DNA of 64,000 nucleotides from Paroedura picta (Eukaryota; Chordata; Lepidosauria; Squamata; Gekkonidae). Position 1 is the first letter of the stretch, and each line of letters starts with the position of its first letter. Below, piece by piece: positions 22,801 through 32,130 of this stretch. The notes beneath the pieces were generated by a model. That model was not told the DNA's origin, searched no databases, and was given only the letters and a program-made list of their open reading frames with translations. A program made the translations under genes and the position numbers. The stretch spans positions 24,346,990-24,410,989 of the forward strand of contig NC_135382.1 of the NCBI RefSeq assembly GCF_049243985.1, given 5' to 3'.

Positions 22801-24958
22801 AGCCAACAGCTCTCCAGTGCAAATCCCTGTGGCCTTCCCTCTGGCACAGGTGTCAGCGTGGAACTGCCCCTGATGGCTAGCAATGCCCATCCTGTTTGCC
22901 TGACAGTGAGGATGAGCCGAGGGACTCACAGCATGAAGCAGCCAGATCCTCTGCCACTGCCCCTCACTTGGGGCAGCAATATGGGATATCAGCAGCCTGG
23001 GAGGGGGGCTGGTTTGCAGGCAGGCATTTCTCTCCCACTGCCCGCATCACTAAGCCCCGCCCACTTGGTTGCCCCAGGTACACAATAGGGTAGGGGTGTG
23101 CCTCTCTCAAGTACTGTGTGCATCTCACTGTCTGTCCATCTATCAATTGTCATTTGCAAGCTGGTCCAGCCTGTCTGATGCAAGGCCTCGGAGGGAAGAG
23201 GGGGTTGAGCCCTCTAACCTCCATTTGATCTTGATGGCTGAAAACCAGTCCCACCACTTTATTTATTTTTATTCTTTTTTGAGAGTTTTAGGCTGCCCCT
23301 CCGTGGTTTGGGTCCATCATTAAGTGGGTTGGGCCCTGGTTAGTATTTGGGTGGAGAGACCTCCAAAGAAGCCCAGGGCCATCTCTGACCTTGACAATCC
23401 TAGAGGTCACCAGAAGTTGGCTGTGGCTTCATGGCACTTCCACCACCAGTCTAGGGATTAAATGTCTGTTTTCTAGGCAGGAAGTCAAGGTTCAACCTTT
23501 TGTGTACTCGGATGAAAGGAATATGGATGATTCAACAGGCCTGTCCACTACCACCGTCAGGTGTAGTAATCCACCCATACCCCCCGACCTTCTGCTGTCA
23601 CCTTTTCTTGGGAGATGCATTCCACACAGCGTTCCTCCTCCAGAAGCATAGAGTCCAACTTCCCCGCACCCGTTTTCAGCTCCATCTGGACAGAGACCGG
23701 GGTCGGTGTGGCCAAGGAGACTTTGAGATGTCTCTGAAGAGAGGTGTGGAGAGTTCCTTCGCGATAACTTTGCAGAAATTTGCGGCAGTTCACCTGGTTG
23801 CAGAATTTGAGTTGGACAATTAAGTCGGGGTCACTGCAGTGGACTTTCAGCATGTCCACTCCATTGAAGCTTCCTGTAGAATCTGGGGAAGAGAAGGAGA
23901 AGAGTCTATGGAAATGTCAAGTGTTTTGAAAACTCAGTTTCCATTTTTCCTTTCTCTTGACAGGGCCTCTGCACAGATTAGATGTTGTTGTTTTTTTCCA
24001 TTTGGGAAATGTTTTTCCTGCTGAATTTCTGCTAGCCATATGGCTGTTTAAAAAGGCCTGTTTCTAAGCCGACATGATTAGCAAACCCCGTGCCCTCTTT
24101 CACACTCACTTATCATGTTTCTTATTCCAATGATGTTTCTTATTCTTATGTAAATTCTGGTTTGCAAAGGGGTGTGTGTGTGCGTGCGCGTGTGTGTGTG
24201 TTCAGGGCTAGTGATACAGGTGGCTGCTGGGAATTAATCACAAAGGGCCTCCAACCCACAGACAGGTGGGTCTGAAATGGCACGTCTGTCCTACCAGCCC
24301 ATGCAGGATTCCCATGCAGTGTGCTGGGCACCATAGGTCAGCTTTGCCCCATCTGGCATACGCTTTCACAAGCAGGAAAGGAAGCCAATTAAAAATCAAA
24401 CAAGGGCTTGAACTGAAGGTGAGCGGGGAGCAAGACAGAAGGTGTTATGACTCGCCTGCCACTATCTTTATGGTTCTTTGCCAAGGAGAAGACTTTGGAC
24501 TGATCTTCCTATCAGTTCTCTAAAGAAAGGAAATGGCCCTGAAGTATAAGATCTGGCCAGGCAGGAAGTGCTGCCTTGCCATCCTTCCCTGGGCAGATGT
24601 CATTTGGCACAGGTAGCTGGGAAGAGTGTCACATTTCTGCCCACTGGCCTATACATTCACTGCATCTCACATGGTGCTTGGAGCACAAGGTCACTGGCTA
24701 AAGAAAAACCCAACCGCTTTGTACATGGCTCCTTTCCACATCATCAGAGGAACGGGGTAGCCAGCCAGCCGAGCTCTGAGCCCAGCGGCATGCAAGAGGG
24801 CGCCAGGAGCACGTACCTGCCAATGCCAGCTTGAATGCTTTGAACACCTGGGACTTCCGCTCTGGGTTTCCGTAGAGCGAGGGCAGCAGCATGTTTCCGG
24901 AAGTTGACTGGACAAAGAGGTAAGCACTCCCCACCCAGGCATCTGTGCTGTCCCCCAT
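19873..24958 (-). CDS. TRADD: TRADD, TNF receptor-associated death domain adaptor, four coding exons
   Basis: Cytosolic adaptor that links TNFR1 to TRAF2, RIPK1 and FADD in NF-kB and death signalling. Coding exons: 24958-24817, 23873-23602, 22261-22027 and 20180-19873. All junctions are GT-AG, the phases agree (1, 0, 1), and they give 318 residues (human 312). Exon 1 begins [17 protein letters not shown], exon 2 carries the N-terminal TRAF2-binding fold ([19 protein letters not shown]), exon 3 has [15 protein letters not shown] and the low-complexity linker ending in TFLFQGQQF, and exon 4 is the death domain (about residues 217-318, with [15 protein letters not shown] and [11 protein letters not shown]). 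Each segment matches human TRADD as I remember it. The start ATG sits just inside an exon with an acceptor at 24970, so at least one noncoding exon lies upstream, probably in the CpG block near 27 kb. No clear poly(A) signal was found nearby. Confidence 0.96.
21417..21531. mobile_element. Palindromic hAT-like element, variant subfamily
   Basis: Ends differ from the common type (caagggtggcacaaatg / ggttgggccacccc). Flanks TCTTATAC and TCTTATAG differ at one base. Inside a TRADD intron. Confidence 0.8.
21735..21928 (-). repeat. tRNA-related SINE (MIR-like type), minus orientation
   Basis: Contains ttatatcccacctctctccc and cagcagggacccaaagtagc. Confidence 0.55.
22262..23601 (-). other. TRADD intron 2
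   Basis: Contains a degenerate tRNA-type SINE near 22500-22565, an unexplained GC-rich open stretch (22513-23088) and a plus-strand 5S-SINE piece at 23316-23400. Confidence 0.55.
23316..23400 (+). repeat. 5S-rRNA-derived SINE, short piece
   Basis: ggccctggttagtatttggg then tggagagacctcc matches the plus strand of 5S rRNA. Confidence 0.6.
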
Positions 24959-25118
24959 CTCTCTTCCAGCTACAAGAAAACACTGAAAGTAAAACAACAC
25001 ACAAACATCCAATAAGTCAAGAGGGGCATTATACATGATCCAAGAGGTGTGGAGACGACAGTATTGTGAGCAGCTTCCACACGGCTACAAGTGCAAATTG
25101 CCCATACCCTGGAATGGT

Positions 25119-25462
25119 CATAGAATCATAGAATCATAGAGTTGGAAGGGGCCATGCAGGCCATCTAGTCCAACCCCCTGCTCAACGCAGGATCAGCCCT
25201 AAGCATCCTAAAGCATCCAAGAAAAGTGTGTATCCAACCTTTGCTTGAAGACTGCCAGTGAGGGGGAGCTCACCACCTCCTTAGGCAGCCTATTCCACTG
25301 CTGAACTACTCTGACTGTGAAATTTCCCCCCCTGATATCTAGCCTATATCATTGTACTTGTAATTTAAACCCATTATTGCGTGTCCTCTCCTCTGCAGCC
25401 AATGGGAACAGCATCCTGCCCTCCTCCAAATGACAACCTTTCAAATACTTAAAGAGTCATTC
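25119..25462 (-). mobile_element. CR1 LINE 3' end
   Basis: Starts with the reversed tail catagaatcatagaatcata, then ccatctagtccaaccccctg, and continues into the 3' untranslated part. In the TRADD 5' intron. Confidence 0.85.
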
Positions 25463-25534
25463 CTCCTGGCAAGGGAGCACCAGTTCCAAGGGGGAGCTCT
25501 GGGCAACCAGCCCTGGGAGCCTTATAGTTTAAAA

Positions 25535-25670
25535 CAGGGGTAGTCAACCTGTGGTCCTCACGATGTTCATGGACTACAATTCCCATGAGCCCCTGCCAGT
25601 GGTTGCTGGCAAGGGCTCATGGGAATTGTAGACCATGAACATCTAGAGGACCACAGGTTGACTACCCCTG
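25535..25670. mobile_element. Palindromic hAT-like element
   Basis: Flanked by perfect GTTTAAAA duplications (25527-25534, 25671-25678). In the TRADD 5' intron. Confidence 0.9.
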
Positions 25671-25748
25671 GTTTAAAAGACACTTGCATAAAAAGAGAAT
25701 ATAAATTCATGAGAAAGGTAGGCCCACATGACTAGGGCAACGTTTAAG

Positions 25749-25996
25749 AAGAGTTGGTTGTTACACCCCAGCTTTTCACTACCCAAACTGCCTTCCCTTC
25801 CTCTCCCCACCACTCACCCTGTGAGGTAGGCGCGGCTGAGAGACCTCTGACAGGACTGCTCTGTGAGAACAGCACTAACAGGACTGGGACTAGCCCAAGG
25901 TCACCCAGCTGGCTGCCTGTGGAAGCGTGGAGAATCAAACCCTGCTCTCCGGATCAGAGGCTGCCGCTCAACCACGACACCACGCTGGCTCTCTTG
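25749..25996 (-). repeat. Sauria-type tRNA-derived SINE
   Basis: Starts aagaagagttggtt, with cccaaggtcacccagctggc and a degraded tRNA-like head. Confidence 0.8.
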
Positions 25997-26644
25997 GTAT
26001 ACTGCATTTTGGAAGCAGATTCGGGGTTATTCTTCATTGTGGCTCATGGCATGCAAAGGGGTGCAGGGTCGACTCTCCATAGCTTTTCTACCAAGAGGTA
26101 GCTGGCATGTTTCAATGCATGGCTTAACAGGGCGATCCTATGCACACATGCTCCAAGCACTCTGCGTTTCATGAGATGTACGGGCAGGTCTGCGTTGGAC
26201 TGATGCAGAAGTTAAAAAATCAGTGCAAATAATTGGGCAGCCTTTAGACTTATGGTCTGTCCCCAAGTCTACTGCTGGGGGGTGTATATGGTTGCCAACA
26301 GGCCTGGAGAAAAGCATCCTTTCCCCTTGGTGTGTGAAAACAGGCAGCTGAAACTTTTTGCTGCATGGAGGTAAATAACTTCCCGTCAAACTTCTACTAA
26401 AAAAACAGGGCATTTTACTCCAGGCCTTTGGCCAACCCTCGGAAGTAGGGGCCCAACTTGACCATCAGGTTTCCAGAGTGGAAAAAGGGCACCCAAGTTG
26501 GGGTGGCCCACTCACACTTCACCAGCACACAAAGGAACCCATGGGACACCAGCTAAGCGTTCAGGAATGTACCAGGTGACACCTTGGTCTTATCCCTGAA
26601 TCTTCCTCCAACTTCCCCTAGGCCTCTTCCTCCAGATGGAGGAG

Positions 26645-26835
26645 CACAATCAAATAGGAGTCCAGTAGCACCTTGAAGATTTATTCAAGGCGTGAGCTTT
26701 CGAGTGCAAGTCTGAGGAAGAGTGCTTGCACTCGAAAGCTCACGCCTTGAATAAATCTTGGTGGGTCTTAAAGGTGCTACTGCGCTCTCATTTGATTGTG
26801 CTCCTTCAGACCAACACGGCTACCCACTTGAATCT
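26645..26835. mobile_element. Penelope-like element fragment with inverted end
   Basis: Outer parts are inverted copies around gtctgaggaagagtgcttgc; ends ccaacacggctacccacttg. Confidence 0.5.
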
Positions 26836-26889
26836 ATCCAGATGGAGGAGAAAAGCCACGGATCCAGCGGGACGTCCCCCGCTATTACA

Positions 26890-27850
26890 GCCGACTGCCC
26901 AAGGAGAGCAAACTTACGCGACACGGAAACTCCCATTTCCTAGAATGAATCTGAGCCCCGAAACGGCTTTCCCTCCCCACCTGCCTCCTTCCGATTGTGC
27001 AGGACACCGCTCCGGCTTCCTTATGGAAACAGACCAGCCGTGGGGGGGGGGGGGAATTACAATTGCGCCCCCTCCCCCCTTGCTGCTTTCCCTTTTTCCT
27101 CCGGGGCCTCTTTTTCATCTGCTTTCTCTTTTTCATCCGGATACCTCTTGGCACCCCCGATCGGGGGGCACCTTGGGCGCCGGGGGATCGCCCTTGATCA
27201 GCCTCGGACCTCGGGTCCCGAAGGGCCGCCGCGCCCCTTACCTTCCTCGCCCAAGGGCGCCCCCAGCCCGCCTCGCTCCCCGCACACGTCCCGAACCAGC
27301 AAAGGCCGGCGCCTTCCGCCCCTGCGCATTAGCGACGCGGAAAATAGATCGCGGGATCTTGCGGCTATTAGGAGGGGGGAGGGGGATGACCAGATCCCTG
27401 AGCCACGCTGGGACCCCCTTCCCCCCGTCCCGTTGCATAGGGAAAGTTAACGGGAGGCGCGCATTGAATGGGATGCTGGAGGTCGCCTTTTGACGAGAAC
27501 CTGGGAAATGCGGGATTCTGGTGCGGGCTACAAAACCCCGTTTTCTGTTTTTCGGCTGGCGGGAACCGCCTCTCTTTTCGGGGCTGGCTGGCTGGCGGGG
27601 ATCCGCCCGTACTGGCTGCGCGACCTGCCAGTCGAAGCAAGCCGCCTTTTGCCTTTTCGTGCGCGGAAGGTCCTCCCCGGCGTGGCAGCCGCACCAGGAA
27701 GTCCGCGCAGCCAATCAGGGGCGACCTCAAAGTGCGTTAGTTGGGTGGCAGCTCAGGTAAGCGGGCGGGGAAAGAGCGGCCGGCCTTGGATCCAGCCCTG
27801 CCCGGGAAGCCGCCTTGGCATCCTACAAATGCAAACTTTGTAGAGTCGCT
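26890..27850. promoter_or_regulatory. CpG island, likely divergent TRADD/FBXL8 promoter
   Basis: This is the only long GC- and CpG-rich block in the window. It lies between TRADD (minus) and FBXL8 (plus), which are also head to head in human. It holds a CCAAT box (27710-27714, in CAGCCAATCAG), an ETS-like CAGGAAGT near 27693-27700 and several GC boxes. Strong splice donors point out in both directions: plus CAG|GTAAGC with exon end at 27756, and minus donors with exon ends at 27242 (AAG|GTAAGG) and 26918 (CGC|GTAAGT). These fit noncoding first exons for both genes. Long open frames here reflect lack of A/T-rich stop codons, not coding. Transcription start sites are not determined. Confidence 0.7.
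27715..27756 (+). other. Probable noncoding first exon of FBXL8 (3' end)
   Basis: The sequence ends in GCTCAG and is followed by GTAAGC, a near-perfect donor, just downstream of the CCAAT box. The next plus-strand acceptor that fits is at 32090, at the head of the FBXL8 coding exon. The left end of the exon is arbitrary here. Confidence 0.45.
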
Positions 27851-27867
27851 CCCGCCAGGCTCGGAAA

Positions 27868-28017
27868 CACCTGGAGGTTTCGGGAAGGTGGGGACCTCCG
27901 GGGGGGTATGAAGCCACGGAGCCCACCCCCCTTCCCCAAGCAGCCATTTCCTCCAGGGGAGCTGGTTTTCACCTGGAGATCGCCCGATGCTACCTGGAGG
28001 TTGGCAACCCTGGGACT
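27868..28017 (+). repeat. GC-rich unclassified repeat
   Basis: cctggaggtttcgggaaggt through acctggaggttggcaaccct. It sits at the downstream edge of the CpG island. Confidence 0.5.
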
Positions 28018-28079
28018 AACCCACTTTGCTCTCCAGAAGTGGAATTCATGCTTGAATAGTGAGAGGCGTTTGGCTGATG

Positions 28080-28260
28080 TGGGCCACGGGGACTGGCATG
28101 GGGTGGGCAACAGCATTTGGTTGCCTTGCATGAGCTGCATGAGCTGGCAGGTATTTGGATGGGAGACCTCCAAGGATTTGGATGGAGTTCCTCCAGGGAC
28201 CACTAGGGAGTCGTGACGCAGAGGCGGGAAATGGCAGACCCCTCTGAACATCCCTTGCCT
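28080..28260 (+). repeat. 5S-rRNA-derived SINE
   Basis: aggtatttggatgggagacc is the plus strand of the 5S-like box. Confidence 0.6.
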
Positions 28261-28794
28261 GGCTGCCAGACGACGCTCAGTTCTCCTGGCTACACTACAA
28301 CCTTGCTGCATGATACATAGTAATAATAAATAATCTGGAACATGTGTATGTGTGTGTGTGTGGGGGGGGGGGGCTGGCTACAGTACCCCACCTGTGGGCA
28401 TCAGGAGTACCATTACCTTCAAGGCTGAAAAACAAAAGATTCCTATAGTGACTGTGAGAAGAATGATATGAGCTGCTTTGAACAGTTCTGAACATGCATC
28501 TGCTGCTGCCCTCTAAGTATCTTTTTCCTCCCTTCGTTCCTCTCGTTGAACCACCCTGAAGAAGTGTTCTGTATAGCTCAAAACTTTGCAGAGCCTATTG
28601 TGAACCTTAATTGGTCCTCATAAACACAGGATTTTACGATGTGTTTAATGGGCTGGTATGGCTGGCTGGCTTTGCTTCTCCTCCCTGAATAATATCGCTT
28701 TCTCAAGCAACTGAGCTGGAGCCGGACTGAATTGGCAGTTTCCTCTGACTCCCCCGTCCCACTGCAGATCTCCTAATCATTCTTTGGGGGTTCT

Positions 28795-28915
28795 GGGGAA
28801 GGCACTGGCAAACCACCCCGTATTGAGTCTGCCATGAAAACGCTAGAGGGCGTCACCCCAAGAGTCAGACATGACTCGGTGCTTGCACAGGGGATACCTT
28901 TACCTTTACCTTTAT
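28795..28915 (+). repeat. LINE/SINE 3' fragment (Bov-B-like)
   Basis: caccccaagagtcagacatg then cacaggggataccttt; the same unit lies reversed at 63793-63920. Confidence 0.5.
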
Positions 28916-30214
28916 TCTCTGGGGCAGAATTTTGTGGAGGCAGGAAAGTATCCCTCTACCACTGGAAAACTGACCCTTGATCCAATCAATCCATGGCTTG
29001 GATTTCACACTTAACAACAACAAAAGTTGAGTTTGCCACCCTGGGGAAAACCAGACCCTGCCAGGCTGTTCCATTTCCTGCCCTTTTGATCCAAGGTGTG
29101 CTTGCTAAGTTAGGCAATCTCTTTCCTCCTGGTTTGCTTGTGGGGGTGATTGCCTGCTCTTGTATTTCAAGAAGGAGGAAACAAATATAGAAAACCCACC
29201 TATATAAAAACAGGAAACAAGTCATTTTATTACTGGATTTATACCCCACCTCTCACTTGTATCCCGGGTTGGCTAACGACATTCTAAGAATACAATATAA
29301 TAAACCCCTGTGATGGATAAAACAGCTCCATAAAAAAAAAATATAGGCAGTGAGCAATAAACATGATACGGGGGATGGCAAACTAAGGTGTGGACAGAGC
29401 AAACGAGAAACCAAAGATGTCCTTCTGACATAATAAAGCTTATAAAAATTCACCCTCCTCTCAGATGCAGGGAGATGATCTCATCCTTTTTTGGTAAGCA
29501 AACGGTAGCCAGGGCCCTCCTCTTCCTGGCTGTTGCAGTGGGCCGGCCGGGCCGGGGTGATGAGTAATCTCTCTGCCCCCTGAGGCAGAGTCGAGCTGGT
29601 GGCTGGAGCAGCCAGGCGAGGAAGGCAGATCTTGACCTTTACCGGTAGGTGCAATGTGAATTGTTACTCGTGGATTTAGTCAGTGAAAGAACTGAGGGAC
29701 TGTTCCTAGGCTGCCTAAAAATAAGTCTGCCTTACCCTCGGGGTGCAGCTTTGCTCTTTCCGCAGCCGTGGAGTCACTCCCCTTCCTATCCATGATGAAG
29801 AGGGGCTGCCACAACCTGAGACTTCAGTTCCTCAGAAAGCGGCTCTTGAGTTGTTTGCCGCTTTCATCACATCCCAGAGGCATGAATGGGTGGCATGGCT
29901 GACTCAGCCACGATGTGCAATTTAGACACTGCGGAAAGACTTCTCTGCCAATGTGATCCGCCTCCGTCACCAGAGCAGGGCTATTAATCTTCCGCCGCTT
30001 AAGCCTGCTTCAGCTTTCCGGCTGCTCCTGTATGGAGTTTCCCACCTGGGGATGGTCTTGGGTTAATGCTGCCCTTCCGCAGCAGGGCTTCTCCAAGGCA
30101 GATTTCCTTTGCTTTGGTACCCTGGCAGTGGCCAGCACCCCCTCCCCTAGAACCAGGGCTTTTTTCCATGGTGGGGGGAGGGAGAAGAAAATCAGCAATT
30201 GAATATTACTATAA

Positions 30215-30272
30215 CCATGGGGTCGCGATGGGTCAGGCACGACTTCGCACCTAACAACAATAACAACAACAT
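30215..30272 (+). repeat. Bov-B/RTE-like 3' tail
   Basis: ccatggggtcgcgatgggtc with tail ctaacaacaataacaacaac, matching reversed 7470. Confidence 0.65.
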
Positions 30273-30774
30273 AACCATCTATGCATTCGTCTCTCTAAAC
30301 TCCCTGCTCAGGTTTCTGTTCAAAAAGGGAAGGAATCTTTTGTTGTGGAGAGGTGATTTCCCCCCTCTTTCATTAAAGCCAAAAGTTAACATTCACGGCA
30401 GAGATTTGAGCACAACACGCGTCTGCGGGGGAAGCAGCGGAAGAATCTGTTTCCCTGCAGCAGCGGACCTGGGTCAGATAACTCACATGGAAGCAGCCAA
30501 TGTGTCGAAGGCCCTACCCCTGTATGGGTTTTGGAGATGCTGTAAATTGGAGCTCTTTTGTAGTGGCAACTCCCTTTCTTTTATCTGCATCTTTTGCTAG
30601 TACAATTCTGTTCCTTGTCTTTAAATTCATGTAAACCACTTGCATGTAATCGTGGAGTATTGATTTTTAAATTGATAAAGACAGAATTCTTGTGATTTTT
30701 GCCTTGGCAAAACTTGATGCTTATAAAGATCTTTTTTTTCCTTATTGGTGACTCTCTTGCTGATTGTATACAGA

Positions 30775-31100
30775 GCCGTCAAGCTGCAGTGGACTTATGC
30801 CGACCCTGTAGGGTTTTCCTGGCAAGAGATGTTCAGAGGTGGTCTTGCTATGGCCTACCTCTGTGTAGTGATCCTGGTGGTCTCCTATCCCAGGGGTAGT
30901 CAACCTGTGGTCCTCCAGATGTCCATGGACTACAATTCCCATGAGCCCCTGCCAGCATTCGCTGGCAGGGGCTCATGGGAATTGTAGTCCATGGACATCT
31001 GGAGGACCACAGGTTGACTACCCCTATCCAATGGCAACCTGGGCTGGGCCTGCTTCACTCCTGAGGTGTGACCTGAACAGACTAGCCTCGGCCATCTAGG
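30775..31100 (-). repeat. 5S-rRNA-derived SINE split by a palindromic element
   Basis: The body runs to ggtggtctcctatcc at 30890 and resumes after the insertion at 31022. The inserted element therefore is younger than the SINE. Confidence 0.6.
30891..31021. mobile_element. Palindromic hAT-like element with matching arms
   Basis: Arms of about 65 bp pair without visible mismatch around a 4-base centre (ATTC). Flanks TCCTATCC and CCCTATCC differ at one base. In the FBXL8 5' intron. Confidence 0.85.
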
Positions 31101-31509
31101 TCAAGTCTCTTCCAGGCTGGGAGCAGGTAAATGCTTCAATTAAAAAATTTAAAAAAATATAAAAGAAGCCTAACAATCTGGCCACACAGTAAACATGTAT
31201 GCCAGACCCTTCAAGGTAATTGGTTCAGGCTGGGTTCCCCCCCCTCCGGTGTATTGAATGCACTGAATAGGTCTCAGATATTGGACCTTGCACATATTTG
31301 ACTGGTGGAAAACGGTCCAGCCTTGCGTTAAATTCTGCAAGTGGAGTTAGATGATGAATATTTTTATAGACAGTTGACTAGCTGAGATGACCACTGATCT
31401 GAGGATTACAGAGGTCAGTTCTGAAGGAAATGGATGCTTTGGGGAGTGGAGTCTATGGGCGCTTAGCCTGCTGACTTCCCCCCTTTTCACACCCTCCAGG
31501 AATTTCCCA

Positions 31510-31990
31510 ATCTGGAGATGGCAACAGGAATCATTACCTATAGTAGTCATCAAACACAGCTAAGGCTATTATCCTCGGTACAAACTGATTTCGTTGGACT
31601 TCCTCAGTTGTATAATAATTGCACGTGCTCAGCTGTGGCCACGATTTCCGATCTTGCACCGCATCTTCTAGTTGTGTACTGTTCTGGCCGGCGTCCATTT
31701 TGATGGTATCTTTGTCGGCCTGATTCCCTGTTCCCACTGACCAATCCTAGCATGATTGCTTTCTCCATTGAGTTGGATCGCATGATACGGCCAAAGGAAG
31801 TGAGCCAGAGTTTCGTGATTTTGCCTACCAGTGACAGATCAGGCTTTATGCGCTGCAATATTTCCTTGTTTGTGACTTTTGCTGTTCATGGAAACCGCGG
31901 AAGCCTTCTCCGACACCAGAGTTCAAACGAATCGATTCTTCGTGTGATTACTGAGGATGAATTTGCCACTCGTCCATCTCTGGAACGGTT
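31510..31990 (-). mobile_element. Bov-B/RTE-like LINE fragment
   Basis: Minus-strand frames read RIKPDLSLVGKITKLWLTSF and GRIMRSNSMEKAIMLG, the C-terminal reverse transcriptase region. It lies about 100 bp upstream of the FBXL8 coding exon acceptor. Confidence 0.65.
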
Positions 31991-32130
31991 TTGTGAACCT
32001 CACTGGACAATGTTATCCTCGCCTCTTTTTATTTCCCTTGGGGCATCAGCTATTATTTCTGCTTTGTTATTATTTTTCTTCTCAACATAGATACCTGCCA
32101 CTGGAGTTTGAAATCGGCTACCTCGAGAGG

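Noticed and set aside
26726-27493. 255-codon open frame across the CpG island
   Set aside because: High GC removes stop codons; several overlapping frames on both strands are open here and the composition is low complexity.
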